This document shows positions 45,390 to 57,850 of a stretch of 64,000 nucleotides of DNA, one piece after another. A model generated the notes under the pieces. It saw only the letters and a list, made by a program, of their open reading frames with translations, ran no database searches and was not told the origin of the DNA. Each line of letters starts with the position of its first letter. Position 1 is the first letter of the stretch. Source of the DNA: Brassica napus (taxonomy: Eukaryota > Streptophyta > Magnoliopsida > Brassicales > Brassicaceae); contig NC_063450.1 in the NCBI RefSeq assembly GCF_020379485.1, positions 47,520,681 to 47,584,680 of the forward strand. The letters are read 5' to 3'. Position numbers and translations under genes: made by a program.

Positions 45390-46218
45390 TCTTTTGTATG
45401 TAAAACAAGTGTGACATAAAGCTGCCATCTTTAGTGACCATTATACAAAAAAAAAGTTAAAGTGGTTTACAATAATCACTTTGGAATTGGTCTTATTATG
45501 TATCGATGATGTCTTTCAGATTAAGCATGCGTGGGAGGTATGGATGGATCACTTTTGAGATGATCACGTGGATGCCACTCATCTTTGCAGTTTACACCCC
45601 AAGTGTGTCTCTACCCACCTCTCACTTTTATAGGAAAGTTGTTCAAAACAATTTATTATCTACCAATTATCGATAATTCCTTGTTAAAAGAAATACTAGA
45701 TCAAAATAGTACATAACAGGATATTTTTAGAAGTATTTTATATTATAAAATAAAAGTTTTAAATAAAAACTGAGAATCCAAATCTACTAGATCAATACTA
45801 CCATATAGCTGAGATGTAGTTGAAGAGGTTGAGTGCTTCCACCAAGCTGTTCTTCATAGTGTACTAAGTGATCAACTGATCATCCAGCCTCCTCTAGTAT
45901 TTCGTTTTCAACGTGAGCAAATGTTACAACTAGCTCAAAGATGGAAGCTTTTGTGTATGTTTATAAAGAGAAACAATTGAATTCACCTACTAGTATTCAT
46001 AGCTTAAGCACCTCTTCTCCAATAAATTCAAATAAATATCAGACCAAGAAAGGCTCAATCTTTGAGAAACAGTGAATCTGAAATAGTTTAGGAACGGTCT
46101 TAACATACTCTGTCTTAAACCAAAACTCTAGTTTGTTTGACAGCAAACACAAAAGAAGAAGCCAAAATCGTCTTATAACAAAAGGGAAATGCAACAAACA
46201 AGCAACTTCTTGTTATCT
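45390..46218. other. Intergenic DNA downstream of RPL32
   Basis: AT-rich; includes the probable RPL32 3' UTR (about 46000-46218). No other gene seen. Confidence 0.5.
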
Positions 46219-46910
<692 letters not shown>

Positions 46911-46972
46911 TCAATGCGACTACTCCGTAAGCAGCAGCAGCTGAAACCTATAATGCCTTTTAAAGGGTTTAC

Positions 46973-47011
46973 TAGGGTTTCTGATAAATTGGGCCTTTAT
47001 TTGGTGGCCCA
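46973..47011 (-). promoter_or_regulatory. Telo-box and site II elements of the RPL32 promoter
   Basis: On the minus strand: GGCCCA/TGGGCC (site II) at 47011-47006 and 46995-46990, and telo-box AAACCCTA at 46980-46973, within 90-125 bases of the ATG. This pair is typical of plant ribosomal-protein gene promoters and drives expression in dividing cells. Confidence 0.8.
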
Positions 47012-47217
47012 GTAGAAACTTTTCGGCCTTTTAGGAAATATGTAAAAGTTTAAATCCTATGGACGAGATTGGAAGTGGCTTACTATTCGCTTAGACAACA
47101 CCAGATTAATACGATACTTTTGAGTAATCTTCTGCAACTGCAAGTAGGCCAGCAAGATGTTCCAAACTTCTATCTATCTCATTTGTAGGAAGCATAATGC
47201 TCATTGACATTAGTGAG

Positions 47218-47957
47218 TAGGTCTGGGCGTTCGGGTACCCGTTGTCATTCGGGTCGGGTTTTTCGGGTTTTCGGATTTTCGGATTTACGCTTCTAGGTCC
47301 CATACTAAAATTTTATTAGTACGGGTCGGGTTCGGATAATAACACTTCAGGTTCGGTTCAAAATTGTATTGCATCATAAAACCCATAAAGTAATCATATA
47401 TCGTACGGATTCGGGTTATATCGGTTCGGTTCGGATATAACCAAAGTAAAAAACAAAATTTTTGAAGTAAAACATAAAGAAAAACATCTAAATTAAATAA
47501 AAATTAATCTGTCACATATAAAATTGATAAAATAATAATAAAATGTTAAATCAAGCATGAAAACAAACATCATTTGTAAACAATATGTATTGCCTTATAG
47601 AGAGTAGACTTTTTATTTCAATGAACAAATTATAAAATACTTGTTTATAACTAATTGTGTGCTTAAAGAATTTATTATAATTTTAATATTTATTATTATA
47701 TATAATATTACCACAAATATTGAATTTAATAATTGAAATACTTATATATATTTCAAAATATTTATATTGACTATTAATTTCGGATTTTTCGGGTTACCCG
47801 TTCGGGTTCGGTTAATAACACTTCGGGTTCGGATATTTTTTGTACCACCCTACAAAACCCGTTCGGGTATTTTTACGTTTCGGATCGGATAACGGATCGG
47901 GTTTTTCGGTTCGAGTTCGGTTCGAATTTCGGGTTCCGGATTTTATGCCCAGACCTA
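47218..47957. mobile_element. Non-autonomous hAT-like element, 740 bp
   Basis: Terminal inverted repeats TAGGTCTGGGC (47218-47228) and its exact complement (47947-47957). The flanking 8-mers TTAGTGAG (47210-47217) and TCAGTGAG (47958-47965) form a target duplication with one mismatch. Subterminal zones are full of TTCGGGTTCGG / CCGAACCCGAA words on both sides, and the centre is AT-rich. No transposase. hAT elements make 8-bp duplications. Confidence 0.85.
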
Positions 47958-47965
47958 TCAGTGAG

Positions 47966-48689
47966 TATGGCTCACATATCAGTGACTTACTATGAAGATT
48001 AATAGTAACAGTGAGTAGACTCTCGTAAGGTACAAGTCTCCCCAAAATACATACCAAGTTCAATGTTAGTCAGAAGATTTGATGCAACAATAAAAAATTT
48101 ATTCCATGAAATGGATAGTGTTTGTATTAGTCTAGATACATTAAAATAATTCTACTTAATGGACTCCTTCGGCCAAGTTTCAATAGTCTTGAAACGTTAA
48201 TCTCGGTATAACTTAAGCTTAGCCATCTTTTTTGGTTATATATATATTTTGTTACCAACATACTATTGTAAATGAGCTTGTAGATAAATATGTTTTAAAT
48301 TTTAACAAGAAAAACGATCAATATATTATTTTTGAGGATTATATTGTGTATGAAAAATATTAAATAAGAAAATAAAAAATAGCCTATGCTTCCAAATTAT
48401 TCCAGATTTTTGTGGTAAAAAACTATTCTATTTTATTGTGCTTCCAAAATATTTAAGAGTGATATTTACATATTTATATTTATTATTTCCCCTATTTCTT
48501 TTGTTAATTTGGTTAACATGTCAAAAAGGAAGGATAATTTTTGTTTTTTTTTGTAAAATATTAAAATTTATACCAGATTTCTAATTTTTTACAAAAGCTA
48601 CATAATTACACAAAAAAAAGGATTTGCAAAAAATAAGCTAACACACAAAAGTCTAAACAGAGCGAGAAGAACAATATAACCTTAAACAT
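47966..48689. other. AT-rich intergenic DNA
   Basis: No gene or clear element seen. Confidence 0.45.
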
Positions 48690-49110
48690 ACCACAAACTA
48701 CAACTTGAACGTGAAAAGATTTAAAGGATACAGAGGCCAAGGCTGAAACAGGAAACAAGAGAACCATCCCCAAGAAGATAGTTCGGACCACAAAAATATA
48801 CCCAAGGACAGCAGCGTTAGGTTCAAATCCACAGAACTAGCAAGAACAGACCAGATGCCAGACAACGCAGAACATATCGGCTCAGACTGTATGAACATAG
48901 TCCCAAGGAGACCAACCCCTGAACACATGCAAGGAGTGCGACCCGAGATGCAAAACCAGGGACCACCAAAAGCGTCAAAACCGCACAAACCACAGCAACC
49001 GCCAATCCCAAATCCACATATGAAACTCAAGCAACCCAAGGAAAATAGCATGTCAAACACGAAGAGAGAGCAAAAGAGAGGAAAAGCCTTACATTGAGAG
49101 AAGAAATAAC
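48690..49110 (-). mobile_element. Possible retroposon-like, GC-richer non-coding segment
   Basis: An island of more balanced base composition in AT-rich DNA. On the minus strand it is rich in TTGGTT/GGTCTCC words and followed by a T-run on the plus strand (about 48540-48552) that could be a decayed A-tail. Open frames on both strands are cysteine- or proline-biased and look fortuitous. It may be a short non-LTR retroposon (the Sadhu group of crucifers comes to mind), but this is a guess. Confidence 0.3.
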
Positions 49111-49249
49111 AACTTCAATGCGGCAGAGGCAGGTATAAATGAAGTTTATATATGCGGCAGAGACAGGTATAAACTTCATTACATTTTGTTTCCAGATTAT
49201 TTGAGGCAGCTCACAAAAATCGAAGTGAAGATTTTGTTGATGCTAGATC

Positions 49250-50341
49250 GAAATGATATGCAATAACGTCATGACCTGGATCCAAGAGCGTCAGACTCAT
49301 CTTTCTCATAAGTCTCAAGATGGTACTTCCATCTCGTTGTCTACATTGGAGTTAGACAAAATTTTTGAAAAGGTATACATTCACTTAAATTTCTCTTTTA
49401 AAATTTATTTAATATTTTTACTAACAATTTTCTTTACTTTTTATAGGTCATTCCCAAAAAGAACATATAACAGAATTGGGATCAATCAACGATATTCAAA
49501 GGGCCATCTCTTCTTATGCCCGTAGACGTAGGATCTTGTTTGTTCCGAACGGGTGATAGCCATACATAACAAGATTGCATCAACGAAATAGAGCATCAAA
49601 TGATGCGCCAACAGTTGCATACAATGGAAAGTTTCTTTGATGTACTCGTGGTGGGAAACATGGTTGATGCTCGTGCTTTAGAGATTACACATCATGCTCT
49701 CAGTATCAACACCCAACCCACCCGAGAGGAGCAAGCTGACCTTGAACAAAGAACATAAAAAGCGATTCGACAAAATAATGTTAAGTTTTTCAATGATCTC
49801 GATTTGAATTATTTTTTATTTCTATTATTATTTAAATATGTTTTTATAATTTTGAATATTTTTAGTTTAGATTTTATGAAATACATTTTATGTCTTATTT
49901 GAAATAATTTATTAATTTATTTGTTTTATTTAAAATAAAATAAAATTAAACATTTTGAAAATAAAACGTTGTTAAATTAACAATAAATCAACAATTTGTT
50001 TCCATAATTGTTAACACGTTATTAATTTAACAACAAATTAACTTCAATTATCGTTGTTAATCCATTATTAATTTAACAACAAAACATCATCGACAACAAA
50101 CAATGAAACTTTCAAGATTAAAATTCAAAATTTGTGCGTCGAATTTATAACGAAAGTTTCCTCATAAATTTTACGTTTAATTTACAACAAATATATTAAC
50201 AAAAAACATGGGCCTTGAAAAATAACGATGAAATAACGACACAAGGTTAAAAAATGATTCGTCGCTTGTTCGTCGTAAATTAGTTTTAACGACTAATTAA
50301 CGAAGAAAATGATCGTCGATATACCTAAGTTTTTTGTAGTG
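49250..50341 (+). mobile_element. Degraded CACTA (En/Spm) element, 3' part
   Basis: Broken plus-strand frames read the C-terminal region typical of plant En/Spm proteins (ERQTHLSHKSQDGTS, STLELDKIFEKV, then after a GT-AG intron IPKKN and later Glu/Gln-rich DLEQR). A subterminal zone with GTCGTTAAT/CGTCG words follows. The element ends TTTTTTGTAGTG at 50341, the complement of CACTACAAAAAA. The 5' end was not found. The terminus differs from the element at 1-3805, so it is another family. Confidence 0.65.
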
Positions 50342-50790
50342 GTTGGCTAATATTTGAAGCATAAGTGTTGGTGTTATTGTGGTCTTAGTTTAAAATTTAG
50401 TGGAAAAAATAATTTACATCATCTATTAGGTATTAACGCAAACTAGTTCTGATCCTAGAGATTGATTATGGTTCAAAGCTTAAACTCTTCCTAAATTCTT
50501 TTTCTAAAAGTAAAAACTCTTGAATAATAAAATTATTTTGGATCTAACTCGAAATTCAAATTAGGTATAATTTTATACTTTCCAAAATACAAAGATTTAA
50601 ATATAAAAATCATAAAGATAATATCATATTTTTGGATATAATTCTATTTGTATACATCCTAAACAAATTATAAGTTTGTGAGAAAGACACAAGAGGTATA
50701 ATATCACTGAAAATTAATACAAACATGCAATAGTAAAAGTTTGAAAAGAAACAAATCTGACTCGTAAGAAAAACAAATTATCATTATCAA
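50342..50790. other. AT-rich upstream DNA of the defensin-like gene
   Basis: No separate feature seen. Confidence 0.4.
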
Positions 50791-50798
50791 TATAAATA
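50791..50798 (+). promoter_or_regulatory. TATA box of the defensin-like gene
   Basis: TATAAATA, 74 bases before the ATG. Confidence 0.6.
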
Positions 50799-50871
50799 TC
50801 TTCGAAATCCTCCACTTCAGTCACACAAAAGATTCCATATCATAAAATAAACATACAAACACATTAAAAAA

Positions 50872-51248
50872 ATGGAGAAAGCAACTTTGGTGTTCATCGG
50901 TCTTCTACTGTTCTCAACATGTAAGAAATTAAATCTCATGTTTTGTTACATTCATCGCTAACATATTAATCCTTGGTATTATATACTATGATGATTAATA
51001 ACATATTAACTCTCACAGATGCCCAGATCTTGGCACAAAAAGAATTGTGCAAGAATGACTCTGATTGTAAGAAGATATGTGGAAATGACGTGCCAGTGTG
51101 TCAATACAATGTGAGGTGTGTATGCATTACCAATGAACCTCTTACCAATCAACAAGCTTGTATTGACCATTGCAAGTCAATAGGAGAAATAGCTTCCCTT
51201 TGGATTCCAGAGAATAACAAATGTTATTGTCGCAAACCTCTTATGTAA
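50872..51248 (+). CDS. Defensin-like secreted Cys-rich peptide, 92 aa
   Basis: Two exons (50872-50920, 51019-51248); the 98-bp GT-AG intron falls just inside the signal peptide region, as in most plant DEFL genes. The signal peptide is MEKATLVFIGLLLFSTYAQ. The mature part has ten cysteines in the order C-x5-C-x3-C-x6-C-x5-C-x-C, then C-x3-C-x15-C-x-C. The second half resembles the CxxxC...CxC end of the CS-alpha-beta fold. Such peptides act in defence or in pollen-pistil signalling; the role of this one is unknown. The ten-cysteine layout is unlike the eight of classical defensins. Confidence 0.75.
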
Positions 51249-51839
51249 TAATAACAAAATTATGAAAAAACTATAAAATATGTCACAAATTTTATCATGT
51301 TAAGTTTTTACTGATTTGTTTTTGTTTTTACTAAAATTTTGTTGAATTATATTAAAATACAATATCAAATCATATATAATTACATTTACATAACATCATT
51401 TATTCCACAAAATTAGTACATCTTTAAATGTATTAAAATATGATTTATGATATGGTCCGGACAAGAGTGGCTAACATTCAAAAAAAAAAAAAAAAAAAAA
51501 AGAGTGGCTAACTCGCCGAGAAAACATATTCGTAATATTTTTGATACCTTCTTCTGATATGACTATGATACCTTCTTCTGATATGACTCTTTCTTTTTAA
51601 ATGGTTTCTTGATCATATTAGCAAAGGCCACTACATTTGGAATTAGTTCTGAAAGTACATTATTTGACACTTAATAGTCTGTATTAGTATCTTTATAAGT
51701 AAGATAGATTTTTGCATAACCTTAATATAATACATAACCTTGAATGGGACCCACATTTTGTGAGGCCTATAATTTTAAAAAAATTAGAAAATTTTATTTT
51801 TGTATATACTACAAATAAAATATTAAAGTACATTTAATC
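51249..51839. other. AT-rich DNA downstream of the defensin-like gene
   Basis: Contains an A-run (51480-51501), with the word AAGAGTGGCTAAC on both sides of it (about 51464 and 51501), and a TACCTTCTTCTGATATGACT duplication (51546 and 51571). No gene. Confidence 0.5.
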
Positions 51840-52011
51840 AAGGTCATCAGAGTTTGCAGCCTCTAGTTTCTGTCATGCACTACTTCAGCAGCAACATCCA
51901 TCTCAACAACAACATCATCATTTAGGAGGAAATGGATATGTACATAGTACTGATCATTCACAAACTGCAATGTCAATAGAGCATCTCCATCACCACCAAC
52001 AACAAATCGAC
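51840..52011 (+). pseudogene. Orphan Gln/His-rich C-terminal exon
   Basis: One frame reads SSEFAASSFCHALLQQQHPS, more Gln/His, GGNGYVHSTDHSQTAMSIEH and a His/Gln tail to a stop near 52010. This looks like the last exon of a transcription-factor-type protein with no body upstream. Unidentified. Confidence 0.4.
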
Positions 52012-53440
52012 TAGATATGCTTATAACCAACCTTTTTGTATTATTAAAAATCTGTTTTTCTTTACCACTTTACTCTTTTTAACTAGAGAAATTAGGGTTT
52101 ATATACCCACATAAGACACTAATTAGGTAAATGCCCCTTGCATCTTGTAACTAGAATAATACCGAACATACCCCTACGTGAGTAGGTGTGGGTGCAAACA
52201 GTGATCTAAGATTTTTGTCAGAGATGCAATTTTTATCTGATTATTTAAACAATTAATTTCATCGATTGTGTGAAAATCCATACATGAAACGATACAGCTA
52301 TATATTAGAGATGTATATACTCGGTAGTACACGTGTACATAGTTACTAGTATAGGCTCTATATACGGGAGTATAAATACTCCTCCACATGTACATTTTAC
52401 ACCTAAGTTAATGAGAATACAGTTTTATGTTCTTGAAGCTTTCTATTCTCAATACTATACATATTCTAAAGCAGAGTTATGCATCTGGAGCGTCCACTAC
52501 TCACTCCAACCTATTATTTTTTCTTTATCGGTGCGTCCCCTCTTTTTTTTCCAATAAGATTTGAGCGATATTCTGTTCTTCTTCATTAAGTAATATCACT
52601 GAAGTGAAGTTTTTAATGTTCATGAAGGTACATCACCTTGTTTTTCGCTTTCTCATTGGTTTTATTTTGTTTTTTATGTTCCGATCCATTCTTTCCTATA
52701 ACATAATTGTGTCAGATGGATGATTCACTGCTACCAGAGAGGATGTTTGCAGATTTGAAGTTTTATGCATAGTCATGGGAGAATATAACTTCGTAGGATT
52801 TGATCATCATGATGCTTTATGTGTTAACCCTTCACAAAGGTTAACAACTGATGATGTTCTAGGTATGTCATCATGTCGATATTTTTTTGGAAATGAAAAC
52901 TTGCTGGAAGATAAAGTTTGAAATGATGATTTGTCTGTAGCTCATTCTATTTTGCCAAATAGTTGATCAGATGTCTTTTTATAGTCTCAAACCCGAAGAG
53001 GTTACTTCCTTCACCAGATTCTTTTCACAACTTGAGAGATCTGAGGAAGAAGGTGAGACTCAGACGGAAGCAGCAGGAAAGTCAGAGACGAAAAAACCCT
53101 TGCTTATTAACTACTAGCGTACATTAGATCAATTTTTCTGGTCGAGCGTAGTGCTTCAAGATCGCCCAATTCTCAGATTTTCAGATAACTTAACCAGAAG
53201 GCCGTTACCTATAAATGTATCTCGTTAACATGTAACTTAATTTCTAACTATATAATTTTTTCCGTCTACATGTATATGTTTTATATATGTGTGTGTGTGT
53301 TAATAATTGAGGGTGGTCGTTAAGTGTATGTATACACAGCCTAGGCATACGTTAATTTCAGATTTTCATCATAATATTTAGAACATTACATAGATTTCGG
53401 TTACTGTATTTTATCAATATATCAACTAAAAATATATGTT
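52012..53440. other. Gene-poor DNA with short coding-like scraps
   Basis: Around 52715-52865 and 52975-53110 short frames read protein-like text (MGEYNFVGFDHHDALCVNPS; FTRFFSQLERSEEEGETQTE) separated by stops and AT-rich DNA. They may be remains of one gene. I do not recognise it. Confidence 0.35.
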
Positions 53441-53444
53441 AACT

Positions 53445-53910
53445 TTAGGGTTACTAGCTAAGTTTATATTTACATGCTAAGATAAATTAGATAATATGTT
53501 TGTTAACCACTAATTTATTTTTTATCGACCATTAGAGTAATGATTTCTTATAGAGAGTAGTGATTTAATTATTCGTTTTCCAAATTACAGTTAAATCACC
53601 ATTAACATTATTAATAACCGTTACCATTGGACATATCCCGTTAACATGAAAATTACTCGTTGTGTTATGTTAACCAGCTAGGGTGGCCATTAAGTTTATA
53701 TTTACATGCTAAGACACATTAGATAACATATTTGTTAACCATTATCTTATTTTTATCAACCATTATATCAATGCTCTCTTATAGAGAATAGTTATAATTT
53801 AATTCTTCGTTCGTTCTCAAATCACCATTAACATTATTAATAACTATTACCATTGGACATATCCCGCTAACATGAAAGTTAGTAGTTGTGTTATTAACCA
53901 ATTATATAGC
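53445..53910. repeat. Direct tandem duplication, 232-bp period, two diverged copies
   Basis: TTTATATTTACATGCTAAG at 53463 and 53695; both copies also share ACCATTAACATTATTAATAA and ACCATTGGACATATCCCG. Identity looks near 85 percent by eye. Non-coding. Confidence 0.75.
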
Positions 53911-54549
53911 AACGATTAGTGTAAATATTATGAAAATAGTGTTTTAAACATATATCTCATACATTTACATTTTTATGTGTAGACAAGGTTACACCTATAC
54001 ACACGTATATGATGAATATTAAAGCATTGAGTAAAATAATGGCCATGAAAAAACGTGTGGTTAGGAAGGTACCTACTATGCAGTCCTACAACTGAACATA
54101 CCCCTATTAAATCTTTGACCATATCTAGATTAGAGATCCTTCCTTGTAGTGTGTATGACCATCGTGGCAGTGGGTAGGGGTTTAATGGTCAACATTGACA
54201 CAAAAAGCTATAGTGAATCAGGTTTTCACTTCAACGTGGGTAGATTGCTAATTTCAGCTTCAATTAGGTATATTGAGCAAATTGAAGCTGGTGGTCTTGA
54301 CATTTCAGTCTTGACATTATTAGACCAAACTTCACTTTAAAGATAATATTGTCAAGACCGGTCTTATTCCAAATATCTTTGTCTTAGCTAAATCTTGGCT
54401 CTCCATGTTAACTGCTGGTTAATTGAGACTGAATTTAAGCATACAAGTCATAGTTTAAAAGCATGGAAATATAAAAATAAGATTACTAAAATAAAAACAG
54501 AACATATCAGATTGATTAAATGATGATGCAGTAGTTTTACAATTAGATA

Positions 54550-54960
54550 AGTTGTGTCTTAATAACACGAGGCTTAGCTAGCGATAAAGACATCAGCTAA
54601 TCATGTGTGTTGTTTATGTTTGGCACTAGTCTACACACGTTTAATTGGATAGCCTAATATATAGTTGTACTTATCTAATCCGGGAAATCACGTCATGTGA
54701 GATTTTTACTAGGCGACACATCTTGCCATTTCAACGTTTCTTAGCGATAAAGACATCAGCTAATCATGTGGGACCCCTCCATTTTAAATTTAAACTCCTA
54801 AATGGAGGTGATGGAGATGCTCTATTGACATCACTATTTTGGAGGAAATGGATATGTACATAGTACTGACCGTCATTTAGGTCGAGGAGCGTTTAATAAA
54901 TTTTAAAATTAACAATTTGACCCCTCCATTTTAAATTTAAACTTCCTCGCCCAGTTTGAA
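54550..54960. repeat. Cluster of short direct duplications
   Basis: GCGATAAAGACATCAGCTAA occurs near 54579 and 54744; GACCCCTCCATTTTAAATTT near 54772 and 54919; GGAGGAAATGGATATGTACA near 54841 repeats the word at 51927 in the orphan Gln/His exon. This is patchwork typical of repair or filler insertions. Confidence 0.65.
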
Positions 54961-55446
54961 GGCTATACAGATACAGTATACACAACAAACAAAGAGACAC
55001 ATATGTTATATTGTCTTAGTTGTTACAACAATACATGGAGTCAAACTCTAATAGATTCAGTAAAGGCCAGTTTTCCAGATAGATAAAAGAGTATATTTTT
55101 TTTTTTCAAATAGTCAAAAGAATATTAATTTGTATTTCATCTAAAATAAAAGAGATAGCCATAATTTTATTGATTGATTGCTGAAGAAGATTCCTCATTT
55201 TTTTGCAATAATTAGGCATAATAGAACATTAATATTTCTGTTTTTATTTTGCTAACATGATCATATCATCATATATAATAGGTATGATCATTATATAAAT
55301 GGGAAAACTACTTATAAATCTAAATTTTACACAAATAGCCAAAAAGTCTTGATTACTTCTTTTTCGATCAGACAGACTTACTTACTTCAATAAACATAAA
55401 TCACCAAGTTAGTACATATTAGGTTGGGCTGTACTTATAAATATAA

Positions 55447-56880
55447 CTAGACCTTGATTCGCGCGCCAGCGCGGATTTGAATTTTCGGTTTTTGGTTATT
55501 TATTTAACTAAATAATATATTATATTCACCAAGTAAATAATTTTTTTGGCATCTTAAACCATCTATTTACGATGAATATTCGATATCATATAAAAAATTG
55601 AACAAATAGACGTAATTAGAGAATTGTAGACGATATATAAAAACAATGGTTATTAATGTAAAATATGAAGAAATATTATATTATGACTTAGTATGGCATA
55701 AAAGAATAAAAATTAGTTATACATGTTTAAAGAAAATAAAATGATTTTTAAACTTCTATGAAAAATTTAACATATAAAAAAGGGCGATGAATTAGTCATC
55801 AAATTGTAAATAATTTCATAATTCTATTAATAATAAATTATTTATAGTCTTTGTTTTTCGTCAAGATAATTATTAAATGTCCATAACATTAATATGTTAA
55901 AGGCCATATTATGAAAGCCCATGTTGTAACCGTTTTTTCCGGGAAGTGTAACAAAAAAAAAATTACATTTAACTCTTCGTTTTGTTTAAGTTTGTGTCGG
56001 TAAAAGATTAAAAAAAATCTCTCTATTTTTTTCATTCAATTTGAAGCTTATTATGCGGAAATCATACACAAATATAGGCAATTGGTTGGAATCTCTATAT
56101 CTTTATATTCTTATAAATTTTAAATTTATTGTTTCCTTTTCTGCAAACAAATCAATTACCGAAGTAATAGATCAATTGGTTGGAATCAAATATGTTCTTA
56201 TAATTAGTGTAATTATGGTATTTAATAGGTACATTAAAGATACGACATTGAATATATTTTGTTTTGATTAATAGAAGATATTGGATTTTGAGTTTGTATT
56301 TATTGATTTGTTTTTTTTTAAAACTTAGAAAGTCAATGGGATGATTGGTTGGTTGATACATCCTATAAAGAAAACGAAAACTATAGGTGGTTTGAATATT
56401 GTACATCGATCGATGCATGATGTAAGTTGACTATATAAAACTTGAACATGATCATTTCAAACTAAAGTATAGGTAGGTTATAGGCATTTGTTATATTGTA
56501 GTTAATATATTTTAAATATTACATAAGTCAAGTGATTCACGTTTTCGTAAAAATAAAATTCAAGTTCATTATTGGGCCGTACACGTACGTAATAAACTAC
56601 GTTAAATATGATGTATTTTTAGGTTCATTTAATGACATTAAGTTTAAAATTTGATTAAAGAAAACTCATTAATTTAACTGGAAAAGACAAGCATTAAAAT
56701 AAGTAGGTTTATTTAATGACATTAAGTTTAAATTTGATTAAAGAAAACTCATTAATTTAACTGAAAAAAACAAGTATTAAAATAAATAGTTTAATTTAAT
56801 TTTCAGTGGCATGGAAGTATAAATAAATTAGAAAACTTAAGAGTATTTTTTAATGAGTACTTCTCTTTTAATAATAGAGA
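55447..56880 (-). mobile_element. Non-autonomous Helitron with both termini, 1,434 bp
   Basis: Minus strand: starts TCTCTATTATTAAAAGAGAA at 56880 after an A, and ends ...CCGCGCTGGCGCGCGAATCAAGG then TCTAG at 55447 before a T. This gives the A|TC...CTAG|T structure with a GC hairpin about 10 bases from the 3' end. Inside is a direct tandem duplication of about 84 bp (56621-56788). No helicase gene; interior frames are not protein-like. Confidence 0.8.
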
Positions 56881-57850
56881 TTATAAAGCCTAAAAAATAA
56901 AACTCTACTAAATCAAGTTCGCGCAGCTAATTTTTTGTTTTTGAGGTAGCTTTAAAAAACAACAAAACATGATTTGAAAATTTAACGGCTATAGATAACA
57001 ATAAGAGTTGTAAATTAGTTCGAGAGTATAACCAATCACCCTCTTATATTGACTTGATTAACGGAGTCTAATTAGTTTTGGCGTTACATAGATATAGACA
57101 AATTCAACCGATTTTAAAGGTAAGTGAAGTTGAGTTCCCTATGCTGTTAAAAAAGGTCATTCCTACTATATTTATTCCATGATATAAACAATTTTAAAGG
57201 AGAAATCAATTTAAGGGTAAAATGTATTTGACAAAACAAAAGAGAAAGAGAGAATTGGAGAATCTGAGTTAGGAAATATTAATTTGGTTTAGGTTTTAAA
57301 GTAGATTTAGACAGATAAATTCATTTGTATAAAAACGACATTGTTTATATAATTCCCATTAAATAATTTAGCCACACAACTTTTTTTTTCTTTTTTTTTT
57401 TGATCAATTTAACCACACAACTAGTTAGAGATTTAACCGAGTAAATTAAAATGGGTTAAGAAAAACAGAGTAAATCTAAATAACTTGATGATTTATTACG
57501 TTTGTGAAGTAATTTAAGTTTTTATCATTTGTTTAGAGTCCATGATTTTTAGGTAGTTCCTTTTTAGTTTTTACACATAATAAATAATAAAATTTTGATA
57601 TATCTATATGAAAATGTAATAGCCACACAAAAAAGAAAAAACAGAGAAAGCGCCATATCTGCTTCTTCTTCGATCCTTCCTGATAAACTCTCTTCCTTTT
57701 CTCTCGGTTTCTCCACTCTTTTCGTCCCACCACTAACCATTCCTTACCATCTAATCGCCGATAGTATAACACCAACCTCATTTTCCGACCAACTCGTTAG
57801 CTCAAACCCCCCACCGATTTCACCTTTCTCCCGACCAAAACAAAAAAAAA
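56881..57850. other. Upstream region of TPK3
   Basis: AT-rich. A CT-rich leader (57655-57840) precedes the ATG. No other gene seen. Confidence 0.5.

Noticed and set aside
48698..49060. 120-codon Cys/Phe-rich minus-strand frame
   Set aside because: Overlapping frames on both strands of a GC-richer segment; no signal peptide or known domain, more likely non-coding retroposon-like DNA.
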